Shown one piece after another: positions 24,070 to 31,365 of a DNA stretch of 36,692 nt. Numbering within the stretch: position 1 is the stretch's first letter; every line of letters starts with the position of its first letter. The DNA is taken from assembly GCA_016789865.1 (NCBI GenBank), contig JAEUPC010000066.1, forward strand, positions 1 through 36,692, written 5' to 3'. The translations under genes and the position numbers were made by a program. The stretch is from Rubrivivax sp. GTDB taxonomy: Bacteria > Pseudomonadota > Gammaproteobacteria > Burkholderiales > Burkholderiaceae_C. A model generated the notes under the pieces. It worked only from the letters and a program-made list of their open reading frames with translations. It was not told where the DNA came from and searched no databases.

Positions 24070-24629
24070 GCCGGCCTCGTCGAGCGGGCGGGTCGGGGCT
24101 GCCGCCGTGAAGCAGCACCGGCGCCAGCCGCCGGCTCGGCCGGCACGCTTGGCGCGGCGGGCGCGGATGAGGCGCCCGGCGCGGCCACAGGCGCCTTGCG
24201 CGTGCGCGGCGGCTGCGCGTCAGCCGCGGCACTGTGGCCCGACTGCACCAGCGCCTCGCGCACGCGCACGAGTTCGGCGCCCAGCGCCGCCAATCCGTCT
24301 TCGACGCGACCCAGTCGCTCGTCCAGGGCTTCGATGTCGCTGCGCGAAGGCAGGTTCGCCATCGCCAGCGTGCCTTGCGCCATCTCGCCGAACAGGCGTT
24401 GCGCGTGGCGCGCTTCCTCCACCTGGCGGTTCAGCGGCCCGGCGGCGCGCGGGTCCTGCAGCAGGCCGGCCAAGGCCTCGCTCCACTGCGCTTCGCTGCG
24501 CACGACCCACTCGCGCCACAGCGCCATCGGGTTGATCTTGTGGATGTCGAAGTCGGGGGTAGCGGCGGGGGTGCCGGCGCCGGGCGGCACAGGCTGGCCC
24601 GCCGCCCGCGCGGTGCGGGGGGTGGTCAT
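24066..24629 (-). CDS. Short PhaE-like PHA synthase subunit / phasin-like protein
   Basis: The 187-residue product has a helical core with PMALWREWVVRSEAQWSEAL, then NRQVEEARHAQRLFGEMAQG. It continues into MANLPSRSDIEALDERLGRV, which resembles the C-terminal end of class III PhaE (LPSRSDxxxL followed by a coiled coil). The tail is Ala/Pro/Arg-rich, like the basic tails of PHA-granule proteins. Ordinary PhaE is about 350 residues, so this would be a reduced form. The pairing with a class III-length phaC through a four-base overlap is the main support. It could alternatively be a phasin of the granule surface. Confidence 0.7.
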   Translation of the reverse strand: MTTPRTARAAGQPVPPGAGTPAATPDFDIHKINPMALWREWVVRSEAQWSEALAGLLQDPRAAGPLNRQVEEARHAQRLFGEMAQGTLAMANLPSRSDIEALDERLGRVEDGLAALGAELVRVREALVQSGHSAAADAQPPRTRKAPVAAPGASSAPAAPSVPAEPAAGAGAASRRQPRPARSTRPA

Positions 24630-24664
24630 GGTCTCGGTCTCGAAGGGTGGTGGGGCGGGCGGGC

Positions 24665-25714
24665 TCACGGGCGCAGGATGGCCCGGCCCTTCACGCGGCC
24701 GGCGCGCAAGTCTTCCAGCGCCTCGGTGGCCTGCGCCAGCGGGCGGCTGACAAGCGGCAGCGCCGGCAGCTTGCCTGCGCGCGCGATGGCCAGCAGTTCG
24801 CGCATTTCCTGCAGGCTGCCGACGTAGGAGCCGATCACGCTCACGGCCTTCATCGACACCATCGCCGGCACCATCGGCGTGCTGCCGCCGAACAGGCCGA
24901 CGCAGACGATGCGCCCGGCCTTGCGCAGCGCGCCGAAGCCGAAGGCGAAAGTGGATGCCGCCCCGACGAAGTCCACCGCGGCGGCCACGCCGCCGCCCGT
25001 GGCCTTGACGAGCGCCTTGGCGGCGCCCTCGGCGGTGGGGTCGATGAGTTCGCCGGCGCCGGCCGCGCGTGCGATGTCCCACTTGCCCTTGTCGAGCTCG
25101 ACGACGATCGGCGCCACGCCGAACATCTGCCTGGCCAGCCGGATGCCCGACAGGCCCACGCCGCCGGCGCCGATGATCATCAGCGGGTCGTTGGGGCCGA
25201 CGGTGCCCACCTTCTTCAGCGCCCCATAGGCGGTGAGGCCCGAGCAGGCGAGCGTGGCCGCCTGGTCCTCGGGCAGCGGGTCGTACTCCAGCAGCACACG
25301 CGGGTGCGGCACCAGCACGTGATCGGCGAAGCCGCCGTCGCGGTGGATGCCCAGCGCGGCCGGCTTGTTGCAGAGATGCTCGTCGCCGGCAGCGCACAGC
25401 GTGCACTGGCCGCAACCGATCCACGGGAACACCACGCGCTTGTCACCGACCTTCACGCCCTCGGCCTGCGGGCCTACGGCCACCACGGTGCCGGCGATCT
25501 CGTGGCCCAGCGTGCGCGGCGGCGCAAGCGCGCGGGACATGTCCAGCTTGTTGCCGCTGCCGAGATCGAAGTAGCCGTCGTGCAGGTGCACGTCGCTGTG
25601 GCACACGCCGCAGCTGCCGACGCGCACCACTACTTCGGTGCCTTGGGGTTGGGGCGTGTCGCGCAACGCCTGGGCAAGCGGCTTGCCGAATTCCTGGATC
25701 TGATAGCTGAGCAT
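24665..25714 (-). CDS. Zinc-dependent alcohol dehydrogenase (MDR)
   Basis: The 349-residue protein carries the catalytic zinc site Cys38 (CGVCHSDVHLHDG) with His71-Glu72 in LGHEIAG. The structural zinc cysteines are 101, 104, 107 and 115 (CGQCTLCAAGDEHLC). The cofactor motif is IIGAGGVGLSG. The ATG at 25714 follows AGGA. The insertion DGYFDLGSGNKLDMSRALA after the first motif is shared with the paralogue at 21848-22903 and with the ChnD-like group. It follows livF by 43 bp and precedes the PhaE-like gene by 35 bp in one run. A role in oxidising aromatic or aliphatic alcohols that feed the box pathway is possible but unproven. Confidence 0.9.
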   Translation of the reverse strand: MLSYQIQEFGKPLAQALRDTPQPQGTEVVVRVGSCGVCHSDVHLHDGYFDLGSGNKLDMSRALAPPRTLGHEIAGTVVAVGPQAEGVKVGDKRVVFPWIGCGQCTLCAAGDEHLCNKPAALGIHRDGGFADHVLVPHPRVLLEYDPLPEDQAATLACSGLTAYGALKKVGTVGPNDPLMIIGAGGVGLSGIRLARQMFGVAPIVVELDKGKWDIARAAGAGELIDPTAEGAAKALVKATGGGVAAAVDFVGAASTFAFGFGALRKAGRIVCVGLFGGSTPMVPAMVSMKAVSVIGSYVGSLQEMRELLAIARAGKLPALPLVSRPLAQATEALEDLRAGRVKGRAILRP

Positions 25715-25757
25715 GGGATGTTCCTGAAGTAGTCCGGGGGGGATGGATGCGGTGCGC

Positions 25758-26474
25758 CTAGACGCCGAGGTAGTTGGCCAGCTCGGCGCCGCGGGCCAGC
25801 TCGTGCGACTCACCGGCCAGCACCACCTGCCCCTTCTGCAGCACGACGGCGCGGTCGCTGTTGGCCAGCACCCTGCGGTAGTCGCGGTCGACGATGAGGG
25901 TGGCGATGCCGCTCTTGCGGATCTCGCCGATGACGCGCCAGATTTCGAGCACGATGAGCGGCGCCAGGCCCTCGGTGGCTTCGTCGAGGATGATCAGTTC
26001 GGGGTGCGTCATCAGCGCGCGGCCGATGGACAGCATCTGCTGCTCGCCGCCCGAGAGCTGCGTGCCCAGGTTAGTGAGCCGCTCGGCCAGCCGCGGGAAG
26101 GTGGCCAGCACCTTGTCGTAGCTCCAGGCGTCATGGCCGTCGCGCCCGGGGCGGGCAGCCATCACCAGGTTCTCGCGCACCGAGAGGTTGGGGAAGATGC
26201 CGCGGCCTTCGGGCACGTAGGCCACGCCGGCGCGCGCCACCTGGTGCGGCCGGGCGCGGCTCATGTCGGCGCCGAAGAAGCCGATGTGCCCGTCGCGCTG
26301 CGCCACGTGGCCCAGCAGCGTGCGGATGAGCGTGCTCTTGCCCATGCCGTTGCGGCCGAGCAGGCCCACCGTCTGGCCGCGCGCCACCTGCAGGTCCACG
26401 CCGTGCAGCACGTGGCTGGAGCCGTACCACGCGTGCACGCCACGCGCATCGATGATGAGTTCGCGGTCCTGCAC
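25758..26474 (-). CDS. ABC transporter ATP-binding protein, LivF-type (2)
   Basis: The 238-residue ATPase has Walker A GRNGMGKST, signature QLSGGEQQMLSIGRAL and Walker B LIILDEATEGLAP (Ala where Pro is usual). It starts with GTG at 26474, one base after the livG stop. Alternative starts downstream would remove the first beta strand (ELIIDARGVHAWYG). With LivG it energises the importer. It is the last transporter gene before the alcohol dehydrogenase. Confidence 0.93.
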   Translation of the reverse strand: MQDRELIIDARGVHAWYGSSHVLHGVDLQVARGQTVGLLGRNGMGKSTLIRTLLGHVAQRDGHIGFFGADMSRARPHQVARAGVAYVPEGRGIFPNLSVRENLVMAARPGRDGHDAWSYDKVLATFPRLAERLTNLGTQLSGGEQQMLSIGRALMTHPELIILDEATEGLAPLIVLEIWRVIGEIRKSGIATLIVDRDYRRVLANSDRAVVLQKGQVVLAGESHELARGAELANYLGV

Positions 26475-26475
26475 C

Positions 26476-27288
26476 TCAGTGCCCCCCCAGATACGCCGCC
26501 TGCACCTCGGCGCTGGCCCGCACGGCGTCGGGCGTGTCGCTGGCGATCACGGCGCCGTTGACCATCACCGTGATGCGGTCGGCGATGCGGAACACGGCGT
26601 CCATGTCGTGCTCGACCAGCAGGATCGCGTGGCCCGCCTTCAGCTCAGCGAGCAGCGCGAGCATGCGGTCGGTTTCCTCGGCGCCCATGCCGGCCAGCGG
26701 CTCGTCCAGCAGCAGCACCTGCGGCGCGGTGGCCAGGCACATCGCGATCTCGAGCTGGCGCTTCTGGCCGTGCGAGAGCAGCCCCGCTTCGCGCTCCAGC
26801 GCATCGGCCAAACCGGCGCGCGCCGCCGCCTGGCGCGCGGCGGCGGTGCTGTCGGGGCACTTGGCGGCAGCGCTGAACCACGCGAGCGGCTTCTGCCAGC
26901 GCGCCTGCGCCGCCAGGCGGCAGTTCTCCAGCACCGTGAAGCTCGGGTAGATGGTGGTGCGCTGGTAGCTGCGGCCCAGGCCCGCGCGGGCGCGCCGGGG
27001 TTGCGTCCACCGCGTCACGTCCTGGCCGAGCAGCTCGACGCCGCCTTCGCTGGGCGGGATCTCACCCGACAGGATGTTGATGAGCGTGGACTTGCCCGCG
27101 CCGTTGGTGCCGATCACGGCGTGCACCGTGCCGCGCGCGAGTTCGATCGAGACGTTGTTGACGGCCACCAGGCCGCCCCAGCGGCGCGTGATGTCGCGGC
27201 CGCGCAGCAGGATGTCGCCGTGCGTGTTCACGGCGCTGCCTGCGCCGCGCGCTGCGGGAATGGCGCTTGGGGGCTGCCCGGTGCTCAT
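26476..27288 (-). CDS. ABC transporter ATP-binding protein, LivG-type (2)
   Basis: The 270-residue protein has Walker A GTNGAGKST, the LivG-typical segment LGRSYQRTTIYPSFTVLENC, signature LLSHGQKRQLEIAMCLA, Walker B VLLLDEPLAGMG and H-loop LLVEHDMDAVF. The ATG at 27288 overlaps the livM stop by four bases (ATGA), with AGGAGG five bases upstream. The N-terminal 25 residues are a variable Pro/Ala-rich extension. It works with LivF (25758-26474) and the separate LivM and LivH permeases, unlike the fused arrangement of operon 1. Confidence 0.94.
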   Translation of the reverse strand: MSTGQPPSAIPAARGAGSAVNTHGDILLRGRDITRRWGGLVAVNNVSIELARGTVHAVIGTNGAGKSTLINILSGEIPPSEGGVELLGQDVTRWTQPRRARAGLGRSYQRTTIYPSFTVLENCRLAAQARWQKPLAWFSAAAKCPDSTAAARQAAARAGLADALEREAGLLSHGQKRQLEIAMCLATAPQVLLLDEPLAGMGAEETDRMLALLAELKAGHAILLVEHDMDAVFRIADRITVMVNGAVIASDTPDAVRASAEVQAAYLGGH

Positions 27289-28277
27289 GCGGCCTCCTGC
27301 TCGGCCGTGGCGGCACGGTTGCGGCCGTACAGCTGCTCGCTCACGCGCGAGGGCACCTGCACCAGGCCCTTGGGCAGCAGCGCCACCGCGGCGATGATCG
27401 CGAAGCCCAGCCCCAGGTGCCAGTGCTTGGCGAAGTTGCCGAAGATCGCCTCGGACTTGAAGAACTCCTGCAGCAACGCAAACGCGAAGGCACCGATCAG
27501 CGCGCCGCGCAGGTGGCCGATGCCGCCGAGGATGATCATGATCAGCACCGAACCCGACAGGTGCCAGCTCAGCAGTTCCGGGTTGACGAAGCCGTCCTTC
27601 ACCGCGAAGAGGAACCCGGCCAGCCCGGCCAGCGCGCCGGAGATCGTGAAGGCGGCAAGCTTGTACGGGTAGGTGGAGAAGCCCGTGGCGCGCATGCGCT
27701 GCTCGTTGACGCGGATGCCCGCCAGGGCCCGCCCGAAGCGCGAGCGCAAGAGCAACGCGAGAAAGCCGAACGCCAGCGCCAGGCAGGCAAGCGTGAAGAG
27801 GTACATCGGCACCGCCTGGTCCAGCACGATCAGCGTGCCGAGCCCGGGCTTGGCGTCCAGGTAGATGCCGTCGGTGCCGCCGCCGATGGGCGTGTCGTGG
27901 ATGACGTAGTACGCCATCTGCGCGAAGGCCAGCGTGACCATGATGAAGTACACGCCCTTGGTGCGCAGCGACAGCGCCCCCACCGCCGCGGCATAGACAC
28001 CCGCCACCACGATGCACGCCGGCAGCAGCCACGCCAGGTTGGCCCCTTCGCCCTGGGGCGAGAACCACAGCACCGCATAGGCGCCGAGGCCGAAGAACGC
28101 CGCCTGCCCGAAGCACACGAGCCCGGTGCCGCCCACCAGCAGCTCCAGCGACAACGCGAAGATGGCGTAGATCATGATCTTGGTGACCAGATCGATGCCG
28201 AAATTGCCGGCGAACACCGGGTAGATCGCCAGCGCCGCGAAGGCGAGTGCGACAAAGAGGTACTTGGATCGGTCCAT
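27285..28277 (-). CDS. ABC transporter permease, LivM-type (2)
   Basis: The 330-residue membrane protein has LLVGGTGLVCFGQAAFFGLG, the LivM motif, and the cytoplasmic loop FGRALAGIRVNEQRMRATGF that contacts the ATPase. The end EQLYGRNRAATAEQEAA is hydrophilic. The ATG at 28277 lies 11 bases after the livH stop, with GAGGG nine bases upstream. It forms the translocation pore with LivH. Context with benzoate-CoA ligase suggests benzoate or a related aromatic acid as cargo. Confidence 0.93.
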   Translation of the reverse strand: MDRSKYLFVALAFAALAIYPVFAGNFGIDLVTKIMIYAIFALSLELLVGGTGLVCFGQAAFFGLGAYAVLWFSPQGEGANLAWLLPACIVVAGVYAAAVGALSLRTKGVYFIMVTLAFAQMAYYVIHDTPIGGGTDGIYLDAKPGLGTLIVLDQAVPMYLFTLACLALAFGFLALLLRSRFGRALAGIRVNEQRMRATGFSTYPYKLAAFTISGALAGLAGFLFAVKDGFVNPELLSWHLSGSVLIMIILGGIGHLRGALIGAFAFALLQEFFKSEAIFGNFAKHWHLGLGFAIIAAVALLPKGLVQVPSRVSEQLYGRNRAATAEQEAA

Positions 28278-28288
28278 GTGGTTCACCC

Positions 28289-29179
28289 TCACCCGGCCTT
28301 GAACAGCCCGTCGGGCTTCCACAGCAGGATCACTGCCATCAGCACATACACCAGCATGCCGGCAGCCTGCGGCAGCAGCACCTTGCCGAAGGTATCGACC
28401 ACGCCGATCAGGAGCGCCGCCACGAGGGCGCCGCGGATCGAGCCGATGCCGCCGATCACCACCACCACGAAGCAGATGATCAGCACCTGGTTGCCCATGC
28501 CCGGGTAGACCGAACTCACCGGCGCGGCCACCATGCCGGCCAGCACCGCGATGGCCACGCCCGCGGCGAACACCACGCGGTACAGGAACTTGATGTCGAT
28601 GCCCAGGCTTTGCACCATCTCGCGCTGCGGCACGCCGGTGCTGCCGGCGCGGATCATCATTCCCAGCCGCGTGCGCGTGAACACGAACCACATGCCCCCC
28701 GCCAGCAGCAGGCACACCGCGCTGATGAACAAGCGATAGACCGGGTAGGTCATCACGTCGCCCAGCGGAATGGTGCCGGCCAGGAACGGCGGCGCCTTCA
28801 CGCCGTAGACATCGTCACCGACGATGAGGCTGCGCAGCTCCTCGAACACGAGGATCAGCGCGTAGGTCATCAGCACCTGCTGCAGGTGCTCACGCTCGTA
28901 GAGGTAGCTGTAGAAGGCCCACTCGAGCACGTAGCCCAGCAGCACAGAGAGCACCACGCCCACCAGCAGCGTGGCGAAGAAGCCGCCGCCGAAGGTGGCC
29001 GCGACGATCGGCGCCAGCGCATACGCCATGTACGCGCCGATCATGTAGAAGCTGCCGTGCGCGAGGTTGATCACGCCCATGATGCCGAAGATCAGCGTCA
29101 GGCCGCTGGCCACCAGGAACAGCAGCAGCCCGTACTGCAGCGAGTTCAGGCACTGGATGAGGAAGGTCGATAGATCCAT
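28289..29179 (-). CDS. ABC transporter permease, LivH-type (2)
   Basis: The 296-residue protein starts FLIQCLNSLQYGLLLFLVAS and contains GIMGVINLAHGSFYMIGAYM, the hallmark of LivH permeases. The late segment GMGNQVLIICFVVVVIGGIG completes the family pattern. It is of ordinary length, in contrast to the longer LivH of operon 1. It is separated from the binding-protein gene by a 120-bp gap with strong GC hairpins, and is followed closely by livM. Confidence 0.94.
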   Translation of the reverse strand: MDLSTFLIQCLNSLQYGLLLFLVASGLTLIFGIMGVINLAHGSFYMIGAYMAYALAPIVAATFGGGFFATLLVGVVLSVLLGYVLEWAFYSYLYEREHLQQVLMTYALILVFEELRSLIVGDDVYGVKAPPFLAGTIPLGDVMTYPVYRLFISAVCLLLAGGMWFVFTRTRLGMMIRAGSTGVPQREMVQSLGIDIKFLYRVVFAAGVAIAVLAGMVAAPVSSVYPGMGNQVLIICFVVVVIGGIGSIRGALVAALLIGVVDTFGKVLLPQAAGMLVYVLMAVILLWKPDGLFKAG

Positions 29180-29277
29180 GGGCGTGACCTCGGCCAGCCC
29201 GCGGCGGCAACGCGCGCAGCGGGCGGCTCACGAGAACAGTTCAGGGGCGCCGCAGGGGCGCCGAAGCGGCGCTGCAC

Positions 29278-29293
29278 GGGCCCTTGCGGGCCC
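29278..29293. repeat. Stem-loop after the binding-protein gene, operon 2
   Basis: GGGCCC (29278-29283) and GGGCCC (29288-29293) are self-complementary arms around TTGC, seven bases after the stop codon of the binding-protein gene (minus strand). Further along the gap, GGGGCGCCG is repeated directly. There is no T-run. The position mirrors the hairpin at 12366-12387 in the other transporter operon. Confidence 0.55.
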
Positions 29294-29299
29294 GGCCAA

Positions 29300-30478
29300 T
29301 CACATCTTGCAGCCGCGGCCGGGGTCGGCGAGCGACTTCGACGCGATGCCGATCGACTTGTTTTCCTTGCCACCCACCTGGCGCAGATAGAAGTCCTGCA
29401 CGGGGTCGTGGTTCTTGCCCAGCGTGAACGGGCCGCGCGGGCTGTCGACCTTGGCCTTGCGCAGCGCTTCGGCGAAGGCGGCCTTCTTCGTCAGGTCGCC
29501 CTTCACCGCATTCAGGCCGATGCCCAGCATCTGTGCCGCGTCGTAGCCCTGCACCGCGTACACGTCGGGCTGCAGCTTGTAGGCCTTGACGTAGGCCAGT
29601 CGGAACGCGTTGTCCTTGGGCGTGTTCAGGCCGTCGGCGTAGTGCAGCGTGGTCAGCAGGCCGTCGGCATCGGCGCCTTGGGCCTCGAGGGTGCCGTCGG
29701 TCAGGAAGCCCGCGCCGTACAACGGGATGTTCTTCTTCAGGCCCGCCGCGGCGTAGTCCTTGACGAACTTCACCGCGCCGCCGCCGGCGAAGAAGGTGTA
29801 GACCGCGTCGGGCTTGATGGAGGCAATCTCCGTCAACAGCGCCTGGAACTCCACGCCCGGGAACGGCAGGCTGAGTTCCTTGACGATCTGGCCGCCGCTC
29901 TTGGTGTAGGCCTCCTTGAAGCCCGCCACGCTCTCGTCGCCGGCGGCGTACTTCCAGGTGATGGTGACGACCTTCTTGTGGCCCTTCTTGGCCACCACTT
30001 CGCCCATCGCGTAGCCGGGCTGCCAGTTGCTGAAGCTCGAGCGGAAGATGTTGGCCGAGCACATCGCGCCGGTGACCGCGCCCGCGCCCGCGTTGGGCAC
30101 GATGAGCAGCGTGCCGCTCTCCTTGGCCACGCGCGCCATCGCCATGGCCACACCGCTGTGCACGGTGCCGACCAGCACGTCGACGTTGTCGCGCTTGACC
30201 AGCTTGTTCACGTTGTCGGTGGCCTTGGCGGGGTCGCTCTCGTCGTCGACCTTGACGAACTCGATCTCGCGGCCACCGAGCTTGCCGCCCTGCTCGGCGA
30301 TGTGCAGGCGAAAGCCGTTCTCGATGGCGTTGCCCAATGCCGCGAAGGTGCCGGTGTAGGGCAGCATCAGGCCGACCTTGACCTTGGCGCCCTGCGCCAG
30401 CGCGGGGGCCGCCATGCCGGCCAGGCTCATCGCGGCGGCGGCGGCCAGGATCTTCAGATGTGAACGTCGGGTTTTCAC
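29300..30478 (-). CDS. ABC transporter periplasmic substrate-binding protein (LivK-type) 2, probable benzoate binder
   Basis: The 392-residue protein is read from a GTG at 30478 preceded by GAGGAG at ideal spacing. The signal peptide MKTRRSHLKILAAAAAMSLA ends near APALA, and the mature part starts QGAKVKVGLMLPYTGTFAAL. This is the type-1 binding fold. Internal motifs include DDESDPAKATDNVNKLVKRD and VPNAGAGAVTGAMCSANIFR. Placement directly between benzoate-CoA ligase/hydrolase genes and permease genes is the common layout of box-pathway importers. Benzoate, or a substituted benzoate, is therefore the likely ligand (inference). Confidence 0.93.
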   Translation of the reverse strand: MKTRRSHLKILAAAAAMSLAGMAAPALAQGAKVKVGLMLPYTGTFAALGNAIENGFRLHIAEQGGKLGGREIEFVKVDDESDPAKATDNVNKLVKRDNVDVLVGTVHSGVAMAMARVAKESGTLLIVPNAGAGAVTGAMCSANIFRSSFSNWQPGYAMGEVVAKKGHKKVVTITWKYAAGDESVAGFKEAYTKSGGQIVKELSLPFPGVEFQALLTEIASIKPDAVYTFFAGGGAVKFVKDYAAAGLKKNIPLYGAGFLTDGTLEAQGADADGLLTTLHYADGLNTPKDNAFRLAYVKAYKLQPDVYAVQGYDAAQMLGIGLNAVKGDLTKKAAFAEALRKAKVDSPRGPFTLGKNHDPVQDFYLRQVGGKENKSIGIASKSLADPGRGCKM

Positions 30479-30488
30479 GTAGATCTCC

Positions 30489-31349
30489 TCAGGTAAGTTG
30501 AGCGTGCAGGGAAGGCTTGGCAGTGTGCCCCAAAGCCGCCACAAAACCGCGCACGGCGTGGATCACGGCATCGGGCTGGTCGCGGTGCGGCGAGTGGCCG
30601 CACTCGGGCAGTTCAACCAGGCGCGTGCCCGTGTGGCGCCGCGCGATGCCGTGAATCTGTTCGAGCGTGCCGTACTCGTCGTCCACGCCCTGGAGCGCGA
30701 GCACGGGGCAGCGGATGGCGCCGATTTCCTCTTCGATCGACCAGCGGCGGAACGCGGGGTCGAGCCAGATGTCGTTCCAGCCCCAGAAGGGCGAGTCGGG
30801 GTCGTCGTGGTACCGCGCCAGGCGCTGGCGCAGATCGGTCTCGACGTAGGCTCGGCGCGCCGCCTCGATGCTGCGCACGCTGATGTCTTCGACGAGGATG
30901 TGCGGCGCGGCGACGATGGCACCGGCCAGCGGCAGGCTCGGGCTCGCAGCGGCGCAGCGCGCGGCGTACAGCAGCGCGATCGAGCCGCCATCGCTGTGCC
31001 CGTAGAGCCAGGTGGGCGTGCGGCGCGGATCGATGGCCAGCGCCTCGAGCAACGCCGGCAGCACCTCGTGGGCCTGGCGGTGCATGAAGTCCGCATGCCA
31101 GCGCTCGCCGGGGGCGCGCGGCGTGCTGCGCCCGTAGCCCGGGCGCGAGTAGACGAGGCCGCGCAGGCCGAGCTCGGTGCACAGGCGCTCGGGGAAGTCG
31201 CGCCACATCGCCACCGAGCCGAGGCCCTCGTGCAGGAAGACCATCAGCGGGGCCGAGGCGCCCGCCTCGTCTGCGCCGGGGCCGACCCACGCGACCTCCA
31301 GCCGCACGCGGCGGCCGGCCCAGTCGACATGCACGCAACGTGTTCGCAT
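30489..31349 (-). CDS. Alpha/beta hydrolase of the box cluster
   Basis: The 286-residue protein has VFLHEGLGSVAMWRDFPERL (oxyanion region), VYSRPGYGRSTP, the nucleophile elbow LYGHSDGGSIAL with Ser119, the acid in LQGVDDEYGTLEQ and the histidine in PECGHSPHRDQP. The ATG at 31349 has GAGG a few bases upstream and is preferred to a GTG at 31364. It lies 16 bp after the benzoate-CoA ligase stop and 10 bp before the binding-protein gene. Homologues occur in many box clusters, where a thioesterase or lactone-hydrolase role has been suggested. The reaction is not known from sequence. Confidence 0.9.
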   Translation of the reverse strand: MRTRCVHVDWAGRRVRLEVAWVGPGADEAGASAPLMVFLHEGLGSVAMWRDFPERLCTELGLRGLVYSRPGYGRSTPRAPGERWHADFMHRQAHEVLPALLEALAIDPRRTPTWLYGHSDGGSIALLYAARCAAASPSLPLAGAIVAAPHILVEDISVRSIEAARRAYVETDLRQRLARYHDDPDSPFWGWNDIWLDPAFRRWSIEEEIGAIRCPVLALQGVDDEYGTLEQIHGIARRHTGTRLVELPECGHSPHRDQPDAVIHAVRGFVAALGHTAKPSLHAQLT

Positions 31350-31365
31350 CACACCCTCGGCCACT

